NCBI GenBank assembly: GCA_016709865.1
Contig: JADJLX010000004.1
Span: 42,856-106,855, forward strand
Direction: 5' to 3'
Source: Bacteroidales bacterium
GTDB taxonomy: Bacteria; Bacteroidota; Bacteroidia; Bacteroidales; VadinHA17
DNA length: 64,000 bases
The notes below the pieces were generated by a model, which was not told the DNA's origin, searched no databases, and saw only the letters and a program-made list of their open reading frames with translations. Position numbers and translations under genes: made by a program. This document shows positions 26,056 to 35,597 of the stretch, one piece after another. How positions within the stretch are numbered: the stretch's first letter is position 1; every line of letters starts with the position of its first letter.

Positions 26056-26727
26056 CTAGCGGATTATAGGCAGAAGAGCTGTGGATATAAGAAGATCTTC
26101 AGGATTGGTGATCTTAATGTTTTCTCGGTTTCCCTCAATGATATTTATTTTCTCTCCTGTCTTTTCCAGAACTGTTGCATCGTCTGTAAACTCTACACTA
26201 TACTCCTGTGTATAAGCTTTTTTAAGAAGTTCTGCATTGAACACCTGTGGTGTCTGAATCTGCTTTACATGGAACCTGTTCACAGGCATGCTTCCTTTGT
26301 CGGTGAGTATTCTAAGCGACTCTGTTGGAGATATTGCCGGTATAGCATTACCAAGTTTTTCAGCAGTCTCGAAACACCTCTTAATAGTATCAATGCTGAC
26401 AAAAGGTCTCACTCCGTCGTGAATAGCAACCAAGCCGGGTGTATTTACAAATTTAAGACCGTTCCTGACAGAAAAGAACCTGTGATTTCCTCCTTTTACA
26501 AGAGTTTGCGGAACAATAAACTTATGCTTTTCCTGAAGGTCGCACCAGTGTAATAGCTGGTTTTCAGGAAGAACTGTTATGATCTCAATAGACTCATCGA
26601 AAGCTTTAAATCTTTCAATTGTGTGCATCAGAACCGGTCTTCCGGCAAGCTCAAGAAATTGCTTGGGAATCTCTGCCCCCATTCTTTTCCCGCTTCCTCC
26701 CGCAACTATTACAACGTATAACTGCAT
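26056..26727 (-). CDS. ispD: 2-C-methyl-D-erythritol 4-phosphate cytidylyltransferase
   Basis: A 223-residue enzyme of the MEP isoprenoid pathway that makes CDP-methylerythritol from MEP and CTP. The N-terminus has the nucleotide-binding loop VIVAGGSGKRMGAEIPKQFLEL. Further landmarks are IHDGVRPFVS, IQTPQVF, TDDATVLE and a final NIKITNPEDL, all in the usual IspD order. It is three bases downstream of the acyl-CoA synthetase gene on the same strand, so the two are probably co-transcribed. Confidence 0.95.
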   Translation of the reverse strand: MQLYVVIVAGGSGKRMGAEIPKQFLELAGRPVLMHTIERFKAFDESIEIITVLPENQLLHWCDLQEKHKFIVPQTLVKGGNHRFFSVRNGLKFVNTPGLVAIHDGVRPFVSIDTIKRCFETAEKLGNAIPAISPTESLRILTDKGSMPVNRFHVKQIQTPQVFNAELLKKAYTQEYSVEFTDDATVLEKTGEKINIIEGNRENIKITNPEDLLISTALLPIIR

Positions 26728-26730
26728 ATA

Positions 26731-28383
26731 CTATTCCTTTGTATATAAAAACCTCTTAATACTTCTCTTCGGTGTCTTCGCAAACTCTTCGGGATGAATC
26801 CTGAATTTGCTGACAGCCATAAATTCCGGCAGCCTGTCATTTACTTCTTTCCTGATCTCTTCAAGTATAGCCGGTAACTGTTCTTCTGAAATATTATCCT
26901 TCTTCATCATTTCAAAATCAGGATAAATTAGTCCGACAAGCTTATTGTCAACTGATATAACAAGTGACTCGGTTATATAGTTTTTGTTATTTATTACTGC
27001 TTCGATTTCTTCCGGATAAATATTCTTGCCTGAGGGTCCGAGAATCATTGTTTTGCTTCTTCCTTTGATAAAGATATTCCCTTCCTTATCTATAAGACCT
27101 AGATCTCCAGTATGCATCCAGCCTTTGTCATCTATAAGTTCTGCAGTAGCCTTCTCATTCTTATAATAACCAGTTGTTACATTTTCTCCCCGCAGGATTA
27201 TTTCTCCCACAATATTCTGAGGATCAGGAGAATCAATAGTGACTTCCAGGGTGTCTACGGCCCTGCCTGAGGCGCCAGGTTTTGTTGTATCCCACGAAGC
27301 ATAACTTATAAGCGGTCCGCATTCAGTCATTCCGTAGCCAACAGTAAATCTGAATCCGATCTTCTTAAAGAATTTTTCCGCATCGGCATTAAATGCTGCA
27401 CCTCCAATAACTATCTCTTTAAACTTGCCTCCGAATGTTTCGACAAGCTTCTCTCTTATTTTTTTATGAAGGATTATATTTACTCCTGGTATTGAAAGGA
27501 GAATCTTCATATGAGGTTTACTGATGACAGGCAGTAATTGCTTCTTGAAGATTTTTTCAATAACCAGCGGTACTGAAAGCACGAGTCTTGGCCTTATCTC
27601 CTTAAATGCCTGGATAAGTATCTGGGGTGATGGCGTTTTGGTCAGGATTGTAATATGACAACCATAGGTAAACGGGAAGAGAAATTCAAATGCGCATCCG
27701 TAAGTGTGAGCCAGCGGCAGAAATGAAACAACCGGATCGCCTGACTCAAGCGGCATGTTTTTCTGTGCATAGCGTACATTGGCAGCCAGGCTGTTATGTG
27801 TGATCATCACTCCTTTTGAAAATCCTGTTGTCCCTGAAGTATAGCTTATTACTGCAAGTGCATCATTTGAGATCCCTGAAAACTTAATATTTTCCTTGGT
27901 CAGGGCAGGAAATGCTTTTGTGTATCTTTCTTCCAGAGAAGCAAATGTCTCTTTAATTGGTGTTGTGCGAGGAAAAATCAGCCTGAAATCGTCGAGTGAC
28001 AGAATTCCAATAACCTCCGGAATTTTCTCAACAGCAAATGATTCAAATATTTTATCATCGACAAACAGCAACCTGGAATCAGAATGGTTAATAATATTTG
28101 TAAGGTCTTCAGGTTTGAAGTCAGGGAGTATCGGTACAATAACTGCTCCATAAGTAACCGCAGCAAGATAGGTTATGCACCAGTTAGCTGAATTCCGTCC
28201 GACAAGAGCAATTTTATCGCCCTCTTTTATGCCTGAACCTTTGAAAAGGATATGAAGCTTCAGTATTCTTTCAGCAATAGCTTTGTAGGAATAGCCTTTC
28301 TCCCTGTAATTTGAAAGAGCCTCAATGTCCCAGTTTTTTACGATACTCTGTTCAATATAACCTATTAAGCGTTCCTGAATCAT
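26731..28383 (-). CDS. AMP-binding long-chain acyl-CoA synthetase
   Basis: A 550-residue adenylate-forming enzyme. The ATP-binding P-loop-like motif is SYTSGTTGFSKGVM; GYGMTECGPLIS and GWMHTGDLG are the other adenylation motifs, and KNIYPEEIEAVI precedes the C-terminal subdomain. It is shorter than FadD (~560) but similar to the long-chain acyl-CoA synthetases of Bacteroidota. It activates fatty acids at the inner membrane. The gene lies between ispD and a small membrane protein in a tight minus-strand run. Confidence 0.9.
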   Translation of the reverse strand: MIQERLIGYIEQSIVKNWDIEALSNYREKGYSYKAIAERILKLHILFKGSGIKEGDKIALVGRNSANWCITYLAAVTYGAVIVPILPDFKPEDLTNIINHSDSRLLFVDDKIFESFAVEKIPEVIGILSLDDFRLIFPRTTPIKETFASLEERYTKAFPALTKENIKFSGISNDALAVISYTSGTTGFSKGVMITHNSLAANVRYAQKNMPLESGDPVVSFLPLAHTYGCAFEFLFPFTYGCHITILTKTPSPQILIQAFKEIRPRLVLSVPLVIEKIFKKQLLPVISKPHMKILLSIPGVNIILHKKIREKLVETFGGKFKEIVIGGAAFNADAEKFFKKIGFRFTVGYGMTECGPLISYASWDTTKPGASGRAVDTLEVTIDSPDPQNIVGEIILRGENVTTGYYKNEKATAELIDDKGWMHTGDLGLIDKEGNIFIKGRSKTMILGPSGKNIYPEEIEAVINNKNYITESLVISVDNKLVGLIYPDFEMMKKDNISEEQLPAILEEIRKEVNDRLPEFMAVSKFRIHPEEFAKTPKRSIKRFLYTKE

Positions 28384-28403
28384 GGTTTTGTTATTTAATG
28401 TTC

Positions 28404-28811
28404 CTAAATGAAAAACATAAGAAGAATTGCAATTATTGACAAAACGTTAACAACAGAGAAAAAATAATTATAGCCTTCTCTTTTTTTACTGAACTGACCC
28501 AGTTTGCGGGCAAAAATACCAATTGTAGGTACAAATAGTACTACCAGGAAGGCGAAAAACTCGATGCCATAAAAGACCTCTTCAAGACCTTCTCTCACAA
28601 GTGCCGAGAGAAAAATAATTATAAGAAGAATCAGCAGATATAACAGATAACTTATTTTCAGCAAGAGAGTTGATACCAGTCTTCTTTTATGAAGCTGGTG
28701 TGGTTTCAGATAGGCATATGCGAGGGCAAAAACAATTATTATGAAAATTACCCCGAGAATGTGATTAAGTATATCCCCAAAATTGGCCATATCTGTCAGT
28801 ATTAATTTCAA
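28404..28811 (-). CDS. Small integral membrane protein of unknown function
   Basis: A 135-residue protein with four hydrophobic segments (about residues 12-31, 44-66, 75-98 and 115-134) and short charged loops (KPHQLHKRRL, RKLGQFSKKREGYN). I do not recognise a family. It fits between the ROK kinase (two bases upstream) and the acyl-CoA synthetase (20 bases downstream), so it is probably in the same operon. Confidence 0.7.
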   Translation of the reverse strand: MKLILTDMANFGDILNHILGVIFIIIVFALAYAYLKPHQLHKRRLVSTLLLKISYLLYLLILLIIIFLSALVREGLEEVFYGIEFFAFLVVLFVPTIGIFARKLGQFSKKREGYNYFFSVVNVLSIIAILLMFFI

Positions 28812-28813
28812 TA

Positions 28814-29785
28814 TTATGATTCTTTTGCTGACCAGACCAGCGAACTTGCGCCAAGTACTGCTGCATTCTGGGTACTCAGTTCAGAGGCCAGAAGTTTTAC
28901 CTTCCCCTTATAAATGCTGAGAAGGTTTTCTTCCATATATTCTTTTGCAGGTTCAAAAATAAGATCTTTTGCCAGGGCGAGACCGCCAAACAGAAATATC
29001 GCCTCGGGATTCGTGTGTGCCACAACATCCGCCAGCTTAAACCCCAGCATTCTGCCGGTATGGGTAAAGGCCCTTTTTGCTATATAATCTCCCTTTTTTG
29101 CAGCATTATGAATAATTTCCGCATCGAGTTCTTCAAAACTGTATTTTCTGAGTTCACTCGGTTTATTGCTGTCAGCCATTATTTTCAGAAGCGACCTTTT
29201 AAGACCTGTTGCTGAAACATATGTTTCGAGACATCCCTTTCTTCCGCATCCACATTCTCGGTTTGATTCACCCGGACGTATAGCGGTATGGCCTATCTCA
29301 CCTGCAAAACCATCATGTCCGTAAACCAGTTTACCATCAACAACAAATCCGCTTCCCAGTCCTGTTCCTAAAGTTATTACCACAAAATTTTTCATCCCTC
29401 TGGCTCCGCCATAAATCATCTCACCAACTGCGGCAGCATTGGCATCGTTTGTAACAACAACCGGAAGCTGAGTATGCCTGTTGAAGATCTCTGCCAGCGG
29501 GACTATTCCCTTCCATGGTAACCCGGCAGCATGTTCAATTGTCCCTTTGTTTATATTCCCCATCGGGGCACCTATTCCGAAGCCTATCAGATTAATTCCA
29601 TTCCCGATCTTCTTACCGGTTACCATAATCTTTTCATAGAGAGCAGCTACAAAAACCTCAATCTCATCAAATTCGAAGGTTTTAATCCGGTCTTCCCCGA
29701 GAATTTTTCCTTCCCTGTCAACAAACCCAAAAACTGTATTGGTACCGCCTATATCAATACCTACCGCAACATCTTTCTTTGCCAT
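28814..29785 (-). CDS. ROK family sugar kinase (copy 2)
   Basis: A 323-residue ROK protein. The ATP-binding DIGGTNTVFG is at the N-terminus, followed by TNDANAAAVGE with the catalytic Asp, GTGLGSG, and the zinc site CGCGRKGCLETY. No DNA-binding domain is present, so it is a kinase of the glucokinase or N-acetylhexosamine-kinase type. It shares most motifs with the second ROK gene at 32535-33494, 2.7 kb upstream on the same strand, which suggests an old duplication. A CGCAGAG-family repeat separates it from the SIS gene. Confidence 0.9.
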   Translation of the reverse strand: MAKKDVAVGIDIGGTNTVFGFVDREGKILGEDRIKTFEFDEIEVFVAALYEKIMVTGKKIGNGINLIGFGIGAPMGNINKGTIEHAAGLPWKGIVPLAEIFNRHTQLPVVVTNDANAAAVGEMIYGGARGMKNFVVITLGTGLGSGFVVDGKLVYGHDGFAGEIGHTAIRPGESNRECGCGRKGCLETYVSATGLKRSLLKIMADSNKPSELRKYSFEELDAEIIHNAAKKGDYIAKRAFTHTGRMLGFKLADVVAHTNPEAIFLFGGLALAKDLIFEPAKEYMEENLLSIYKGKVKLLASELSTQNAAVLGASSLVWSAKES

Positions 29786-29880
29786 TTTTTAGAAAATATA
29801 ATCTTTATACATGTAAATATAGTACTTACAAATTTATTATTTGCCTGTGGGTATTCCTAAAAATAGAGTAAAAAGAATTT

Positions 29881-29992
29881 TTACCGCAGAGTTCCGCTGA
29901 GAAGACGCAGAGAAACGCTGAGTTTTTAAATTTAGTGATTACTCTCTGCGGTCCTCAATGTTTTATCTCTGTGGTCCTCTGCGGTTAAAGGA
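29881..29992. repeat. Dispersed imperfect palindrome, CGCAGAG family, second copy
   Basis: ACCGCAGAGTTCCGCTGAG on the left, CTCTGCGGTTAAAGG on the right; the ends match the copy at 7272-7390. It lies between the SIS gene and the downstream ROK gene. Confidence 0.7.
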
Positions 29993-29999
29993 TTTCAGA

Positions 30000-31016
30000 T
30001 TAATCCGGAATGTATTCATTTCCGACTTTTCTTGCCCGGGTTGGCTTATCGAGGTTGATTCCTAGCGAAATTCCGGTTTCCACAAGTATGTTCCAACCGG
30101 CTGCAAGCTGCACGTATTCTGCATATTCACCGCCATCAGGTATTATGATTGTAGGGAATATTGTTTTTTTAGTTGAAACAGCTATGATATTCATCCCGAC
30201 AACCTTTACCAGGCATTCATAAAATTTTTCCTGGTCAGGAGTGAATGGTTCAATCCATATCAATACCTCACTCTTATCCATAACTTCCTCTATACCATGA
30301 ACCGCAAAAGTGCCTTCGAGAAATGTTGATTTCTTTCTGGTTATCTCCATGGTCTTTAAAGAGAGTTCCTCGGCAACTCCGTTATTTCTTCCGGCAAAAT
30401 ATATAAAACTGGCATTGTGAATCATTCTGGTTATTTCCGGATCAATCTTTAGAGTAAGTGCTTTTTCGGTTTTATCCGCCAGCTCATCAAGCCCCTCCAT
30501 CTTCTCACCGACAACCTTCCGGAGAAGGGCGTCATAGAAGAGTCCCTGCTCAACTACTGATTTGGTGGCAGCTACAGCATTCTCTTTCCCGCACCCAAGA
30601 ACATGTGTTGCGGCTGCAATCTCTTCAAGCTTGGTTGCTTTATTTGCTGTCATGCCAAATACCGCAGAGTGCTTTTTTTCTTTCAGTGAAACTACCATTC
30701 GGATTACCTCCTTTGTCTGTCCTGAATTGGATGCTGCAAAAACGGCATAATCGTCAAGTTTATATTCACCTGCCTGGGTACATCCTTCAGTTAGTACAGG
30801 GAAAGATGATCCTTTTCCCAGGGCTGCAGCTATAGCTCTCTTTGCAGGGAAAATCCTGCTGCTGCCCTCTCCTGTCAGAAATAATCCTTTGGTTTTTTTG
30901 ACCGGATCAGCAAATCTTGCTGCAGGAGCAGGACTGAAAGATCTTATGATCTCAGGGGTTTCAAGCATTTCTCTTATCAGAGCATACTTTTTGTATTTTT
31001 CCTCTTTTAAGTTCAT
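30000..31016 (-). CDS. Double SIS-domain sugar-phosphate isomerase/deaminase-like protein
   Basis: A 338-residue protein with two SIS domains: GEGSSRIFPAKR and SNSGQTKEVI in the first, YFAGRNNGVAEELSLKTMEIT and WIEPFTP in the second. It ends LDKPTRARKVGNEY, as in the isomerase half of GlmS and AgaS-type deaminases. The glutaminase domain is absent. A role in hexosamine-phosphate deamination or isomerisation is likely; the substrate cannot be read. It starts two bases after the PIG-L gene. Confidence 0.83.
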   Translation of the reverse strand: MNLKEEKYKKYALIREMLETPEIIRSFSPAPAARFADPVKKTKGLFLTGEGSSRIFPAKRAIAAALGKGSSFPVLTEGCTQAGEYKLDDYAVFAASNSGQTKEVIRMVVSLKEKKHSAVFGMTANKATKLEEIAAATHVLGCGKENAVAATKSVVEQGLFYDALLRKVVGEKMEGLDELADKTEKALTLKIDPEITRMIHNASFIYFAGRNNGVAEELSLKTMEITRKKSTFLEGTFAVHGIEEVMDKSEVLIWIEPFTPDQEKFYECLVKVVGMNIIAVSTKKTIFPTIIIPDGGEYAEYVQLAAGWNILVETGISLGINLDKPTRARKVGNEYIPD

Positions 31017-31018
31017 AG

Positions 31019-31792
31019 CTACTTCATTTTATTAATAAGAAATTCTGAAAGATCATTCTGAACCTGCGGCTCTTTCTGGAACCCTCCTCCAAGATGCTGC
31101 CAGTATACTTCCGCATATTCCACCCCTGCCATTTTCCCGTAGTTACGGTTTCCTTCAAGAACAAAACCAAAGAAATCATTCATCTTATGCATATGCCTCA
31201 TCAGCTCAATCTGGGAAATATGACACTCAAGCATCTTTTTCTTGGTCTCAATTGCAGTTGTAACGTCAACAAAGAAATGCGGAGGAACTATCTGTGAGCC
31301 AAGCGGATCGGAAAGGGTGAGTGGTGAAGAGTGATAAAGAAGAGGAGTTACCTCAAGCGATTTCTCCTTAACCGGAACCGTATCGAGCGAAGATACCATT
31401 GCTGCTGTCTCAACAATATTTGCTGTTGTACGGTGATCTGAATGATAGTCTGTCGGTAAATGAGTAAAAACTATGCCGGCCTTTACCTGCCTCATCAGAG
31501 AAATTGCCTTAAGTCTCAGTTCTTTTGTGTCGAACAAAAAACCATCTGTACCTCCAAGCATATAATATTCCGCGTCGAGTACCCTGGCGGCTTTTTTCGC
31601 CTCCTCAATACGGACCCTTGCAGTCTCCTCCATAGTCATATTACATCCACCGAGATCTCCTGAAGTCATTGTGGCAATAACTATTTTATAGCCTTTATCC
31701 TTTAGAAGTTTCAAAACTCCGGCATTCCATGCTTCGGCATCATCGGGATGTGCATGAAATGATAATACTACCTTGTTAAATTCTCTGCTCAT
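31019..31792 (-). CDS. PIG-L/LmbE family deacetylase
   Basis: A 257-residue protein with the zinc motif HAHPDDAEAWNAG near the N-terminus and HSDHRTT as the second metal motif (THLPTDYHSDH). Members deacetylate N-acetylglucosamine conjugates or similar N-acyl sugars. There is no signal peptide, so it acts in the cytosol. Its place between a CBM9-like gene and the SIS gene, with 2-15 base gaps, links it to amino-sugar handling. Confidence 0.9.
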   Translation of the reverse strand: MSREFNKVVLSFHAHPDDAEAWNAGVLKLLKDKGYKIVIATMTSGDLGGCNMTMEETARVRIEEAKKAARVLDAEYYMLGGTDGFLFDTKELRLKAISLMRQVKAGIVFTHLPTDYHSDHRTTANIVETAAMVSSLDTVPVKEKSLEVTPLLYHSSPLTLSDPLGSQIVPPHFFVDVTTAIETKKKMLECHISQIELMRHMHKMNDFFGFVLEGNRNYGKMAGVEYAEVYWQHLGGGFQKEPQVQNDLSEFLINKMK

Positions 31793-31806
31793 GGCTTAAT
31801 TATTTA

Positions 31807-32460
31807 TTAAATAAATTTCAATACTCCAAACCAGTCTGGCTGATGATAATCAGGATTCGGTGTCCCGACCCTGCTCCATGTAACATAATGAGGCACTTTA
31901 AGCTTGTCGCCGCATTTGTAAAAATTCGCCCTGAAGCTCTTTCCTTTAAGCTCTTTTACTTTATGATGAAAAAAGACTTTAAACGGAACTGCTACAGTAA
32001 TCGTCCACGAAAACTTCCCTTCCTTTTCCTTTACAGGTTTGTTTCCAATTGAAGATAAACGCCGTATTTTTGAAATGATCTCCGGATTGGCCCTTGTACT
32101 GTTTGGTCTCGCTGTTCCTGATCCCAGCAGGCAAGTGCCTATTCCGTTTATTTCCAGGTTATAATATATCCCATCCTCTTCGGGAGATACAAAGAATTCA
32201 ACACAGGAGTCTTCATATACGTTCTGGTTCGATTCTGTCATCTCCGCTTTAAAGTACTCTTCAGTTACATAAAACTTCAGAAATATTTCGTTATCGCTGT
32301 ATCCGATTGAGAGCTCAACCTGAGGCGTATACGGGTACTCAGCCCAGTTAATGGTATCTATCTGCTGACGATCAACAAGGCTGTCGAGTTCGGCAGATAT
32401 CTCTTTAAGATCTGGATAAGCAGATTTCAGTTTCGTCTTTTTTATTTCTGCACTCTTCAT
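31807..32460 (-). CDS. Carbohydrate-binding family 9-like protein
   Basis: A 217-residue protein from ATG 32460; an in-frame Met at 32517 would add 19 residues without homology. It has the CBM9-like jelly-roll pattern: VELSIGYSDNEIFLKFYVTE, EDSCVEFFVSP, YYNLEINGIGTCLLG and a final DWFGVLKF. No signal peptide is visible, which is unusual for a sugar-binding module and fits a cytosolic accessory role beside the PIG-L and ROK genes. Confidence 0.78.
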   Translation of the reverse strand: MKSAEIKKTKLKSAYPDLKEISAELDSLVDRQQIDTINWAEYPYTPQVELSIGYSDNEIFLKFYVTEEYFKAEMTESNQNVYEDSCVEFFVSPEEDGIYYNLEINGIGTCLLGSGTARPNSTRANPEIISKIRRLSSIGNKPVKEKEGKFSWTITVAVPFKVFFHHKVKELKGKSFRANFYKCGDKLKVPHYVTWSRVGTPNPDYHQPDWFGVLKFI

Positions 32461-32534
32461 TTTGATGTGGCGTCTTACTTCGGAACTTAGAGAACCAAAA
32501 ATATAATAAAAATACAATTATTACTAAACTAATA

Positions 32535-33494
32535 CTACTTAAGCTCGTCCCAGGCAAGCGCTGCTGCTCCTAAAACCGCTGCATTGCTTTCCGGGATCCC
32601 TGATGGTAATATCTTATAAGTGCCTTTGAATATTGGCATTACATTCTTCTCTGTATACTCTCTTACCGGACCAAAAAGAGCCTCTCCTGCCTGAGCAAGA
32701 CCTCCAAAAAGGAATATGGCTTCCGGACTAGTGAAAACGATAGTGTTTGCTATCCCGAATCCCAGCATCTCAGCAGTGTAGTCCATTGCTTCAAGAGCAA
32801 TCGGATCATTTTTCAGCGCGGCTTCAGCGATTATTTTTGATGTAAGTTGTGATGGAGGAATCTCTCTCAGGCTGCTCTCTTCGTTCATCTCGCACAACAT
32901 ATTCAGCGCAGTTCGTACGAGTCCCGATGCCGATGCATACGTCTCAAGGCAACCCTGGCGTCCGCAACCACAGTCTCTCCCTCCCGGTACAACTATTGTC
33001 TGACCGATCTCTCCGGCAAATCCTGAATGTCCCGAAACAACTTCTCCGTTTACTACAATGCCGCTACCCAGTCCTGTCCCAAGCGTAAGAACAATGAAGT
33101 TCTTCATTCCTTTTGCTCCGCCAAAAATCATTTCACCCATTGCGGCTGCCTTGGCATCATTTGTAATAGCAACCGGAACATCAGTTACTTCCTTTACATA
33201 CTTAACAAGGGGAACGATACCTTTCCATACAAGGTTTGTTGCCTGCTCTATAGTACCACTGTTATAGTTAGCATCCGGAGCCCCGATTCCTATTCCTGCA
33301 AGTTTCAGTCCGGGTATCTTTTCCATAAGTTTATGAATGTTTGATACCAAAGCAGAAACAAAATCTTTGATTTCAGGATAATCGGTAGTTTTAATAGCTT
33401 TTTGAGCCAATACATTGCCTGATCTGTCAACCAGTCCTATAACAGTATTGGTTCCTCCAATATCAATGCCTGCTACAACTTCCTTCATATTCAA
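32535..33494 (-). CDS. ROK family sugar kinase (copy 1)
   Basis: A 319-residue ROK kinase with DIGGTNTVIG, TNDAKAAAMGE, GTGLGSG and the zinc cluster CGCGRQGCLETY. It is clearly paralogous to the ROK gene at 28814-29785, and both lack a regulator helix-turn-helix. It is the first gene of a run ROK, CBM9-like, PIG-L and SIS. A Met two residues downstream (33488) is an equally good start. The upstream Ig-like gene ends 36 bases before it. Confidence 0.9.
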   Translation of the reverse strand: MNMKEVVAGIDIGGTNTVIGLVDRSGNVLAQKAIKTTDYPEIKDFVSALVSNIHKLMEKIPGLKLAGIGIGAPDANYNSGTIEQATNLVWKGIVPLVKYVKEVTDVPVAITNDAKAAAMGEMIFGGAKGMKNFIVLTLGTGLGSGIVVNGEVVSGHSGFAGEIGQTIVVPGGRDCGCGRQGCLETYASASGLVRTALNMLCEMNEESSLREIPPSQLTSKIIAEAALKNDPIALEAMDYTAEMLGFGIANTIVFTSPEAIFLFGGLAQAGEALFGPVREYTEKNVMPIFKGTYKILPSGIPESNAAVLGAAALAWDELK

Positions 33495-33530
33495 TTTTTT
33501 AAATATAGTCCGTTAAATATATTAAAATCT

Positions 33531-35363
33531 TTATTTTATTTTTGGTTTAGCCCTTAACTTTTCATCTTTATAATTCCTTTCCTTTAGATCCCAGTCCTGA
33601 ACAACATCCCACCCTACTTTTATTTCAATCTCTGATTTATAATAGGACACCGGTTCCGGCTGTCGCCCGGTCATAAAATCACCCGTTGTCCATTCACCAT
33701 CTCCATTCAGATCATATATCGCACGGATCCTGTAGAAGCCTTTTTCAAGGAGGGGAAACTCAACTTTGCCATCTTTTGCAATCTTTTCCCTGGCCAGCAG
33801 GTTTTCTGTATTCCCCATTAACTCAATAATCGCCGGTCCCTGACAATTTTTAATATTAAGAGTCATCTTGCTGTACGATTCAGGATCCCTGACTGTAAAG
33901 TTTATACCGATTGAATCAGATCTTTCATTCAGGATGTTTCCAAAGGCTGCTGAATCAGCTATAAACTGGTATTTTTTCTTCTGTTCGAGTTTCGCATTAA
34001 ATACCAGTCTTGCCGGATTATTAGTGTCTAAAACAAAATTATAGGGAATTCTTTTTTTAATTGAATCAGCTATCTCGTAAAGCCTGATCAGAGAAGTGTC
34101 GGGTTGAATAAAAGGTGCTTCTGTTTTGAAAATAACCTTAAGCCCGGGCTTAATCCCTCCTCCCACAAGATTGCTCTCAACCTTTAATGACGGAACGGCA
34201 CTCTTTGTTCCTCTTGTGGCACGTGGTGTAACAAACCTCATAGGGACAGTATCAACCTTATAATCCAATACTCCGAGAGTATCGGTAAACGGGTATTTTA
34301 AAATTGTTGTAACAAGTGCCTGAGAGTATAGAGTGCTGTCTGTAAGCCATACTTTCAGCGTATCCTTCCTTCTGCTCTCCTGTAAAAAGTACTTGTCGCT
34401 GCTAAATTCAGGTATTGAAAAGTCGATTTTCATTGTATCGGGCGGAAGTGAAAAAATGTAGGAGAGAAGATATTTTGTATCCCGGGAGGATCCGGATAAA
34501 TAATGATCGCTTTTCTTAGCCAAAAACAACAAAAGCTGATATTCACTTTTTAATACCGGCGCTGGAGGCGGAGCATCAGCTGGAGGCGCTTTTGCCGTAG
34601 TCGTGCTTTTTACAGGTGAAGTAACTGGTTTCTTAACGATCGTATCTTTAACAACAGGTATATAGCTCTTTTCTGAAGAAACAAATATTGTTGAATCAAG
34701 GAAAGCAAACTCTTCTTCTGTCCTGTTGTAGTTCTTGCTGTTATCGTCATCCTTAATGGCGTACAGCCTGTATTGCCCTTCCTTTACATTGTCAATCCTG
34801 AAATAACCGTAAGCATCAACGCGAGAAATATAATCAGGGAGTTGTCTTATCACAGATGTATCGGCTAATGAGCCATACATTATAACCTGTGTCTTTTCCG
34901 GAAGCTCAAGATCATCTGCATTATATACATGCCCGGTCACAGAAAGAGAATCGATAACAGAACCTGTAGAAAAAACGAACTGAAAATTATTCAGTATGTT
35001 TCCTTCATTCAGATCCTTAATAGCATCAAGAAAATAGAAAGTATAGGTAGTATTCTCTTTTAACTTTTCCTCGAATTCAACTATCACGCTCTTCCCTTTC
35101 ATGAAGACTCTTGGTTTCTTCTTCATTGGTGGAGAAGCCATGAACTTCTCATTAATATTATCAAGAGTAACGAATTCATCAAAAGTAATTTCAACCTTTT
35201 TCCCGTTGAAGTTAACTGCCCTGTTCACAGGAACACTTTCCACGACTACCGGTGGCTGCTTATCGCGTAAACCTCCTGTTGGCGCACTTATTTTGGCACA
35301 GGCTGCAGCAAGAATCAGGACGATTACGAAGAATAATAAACCATTAAGCCTGCCACTGTTCAT
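33531..35363 (-). CDS. Ig-like domain lipoprotein (SbsA-type Ig)
   Basis: A 610-residue predicted lipoprotein; MNSGRLNGLLFFVIVLILAAACAK is the signal, so I favour the Met at 35363 over the one at 35381. Residues ~30-135 form an SbsA-like Ig domain (RAVNFNGKKVEITFDEFV, TYTFYFLDAIKDLNEGN). Beta-sandwich segments follow, with a proline/alanine/threonine-rich linker near residues 245-280. It ends with FYRIRAIYDLNGDGEWTTGDF, a pattern common in Bacteroidota lipoproteins of this size. The function is unknown; the location is likely the outer membrane. Confidence 0.8.
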   Translation of the reverse strand: MNSGRLNGLLFFVIVLILAAACAKISAPTGGLRDKQPPVVVESVPVNRAVNFNGKKVEITFDEFVTLDNINEKFMASPPMKKKPRVFMKGKSVIVEFEEKLKENTTYTFYFLDAIKDLNEGNILNNFQFVFSTGSVIDSLSVTGHVYNADDLELPEKTQVIMYGSLADTSVIRQLPDYISRVDAYGYFRIDNVKEGQYRLYAIKDDDNSKNYNRTEEEFAFLDSTIFVSSEKSYIPVVKDTIVKKPVTSPVKSTTTAKAPPADAPPPAPVLKSEYQLLLFLAKKSDHYLSGSSRDTKYLLSYIFSLPPDTMKIDFSIPEFSSDKYFLQESRRKDTLKVWLTDSTLYSQALVTTILKYPFTDTLGVLDYKVDTVPMRFVTPRATRGTKSAVPSLKVESNLVGGGIKPGLKVIFKTEAPFIQPDTSLIRLYEIADSIKKRIPYNFVLDTNNPARLVFNAKLEQKKKYQFIADSAAFGNILNERSDSIGINFTVRDPESYSKMTLNIKNCQGPAIIELMGNTENLLAREKIAKDGKVEFPLLEKGFYRIRAIYDLNGDGEWTTGDFMTGRQPEPVSYYKSEIEIKVGWDVVQDWDLKERNYKDEKLRAKPKIK

Positions 35364-35437
35364 AAAGTCATCTGTTATCAATGATTTACAAACTTACATC
35401 TTTTTTTAAAGGAATATTTCGATAAACATCTTTTTAA

Positions 35438-35543
35438 CCACAAAGTACACAAAGTGCTCTCAAAGGACACAAAGTTAAGCTTTTGCCTTTCAGTACTTTG
35501 TGCCCTTCGTGATATTCCTTTGAGTCCTTTGTGGTTAATGGAT
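35438..35543. repeat. Dispersed palindrome, ACAAAG family
   Basis: ACCACAAAGTACACAAAGTG and GGACACAAAGTT words on the left, with CTTTGTG, CCTTTGAG and TCCTTTGTGGTTAATGG on the right. Related copies are at 61022-61186 and 62837-62937. Confidence 0.75.
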
Positions 35544-35565
35544 TTCATCTTTTAACATTATTTTC

Positions 35566-35573
35566 TAACTTTG
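35566..35573 (+). promoter_or_regulatory. -7 element TAACTTTG upstream of lgt
   Basis: It matches TAnnTTTG and ends 24 bases before the lgt ATG. The base triplet 20 bp upstream is TTT rather than TTG, so the -33 box is weak. Confidence 0.45.
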
Positions 35574-35597
35574 GAATTATTGTAAAAGAGGTTAAAC

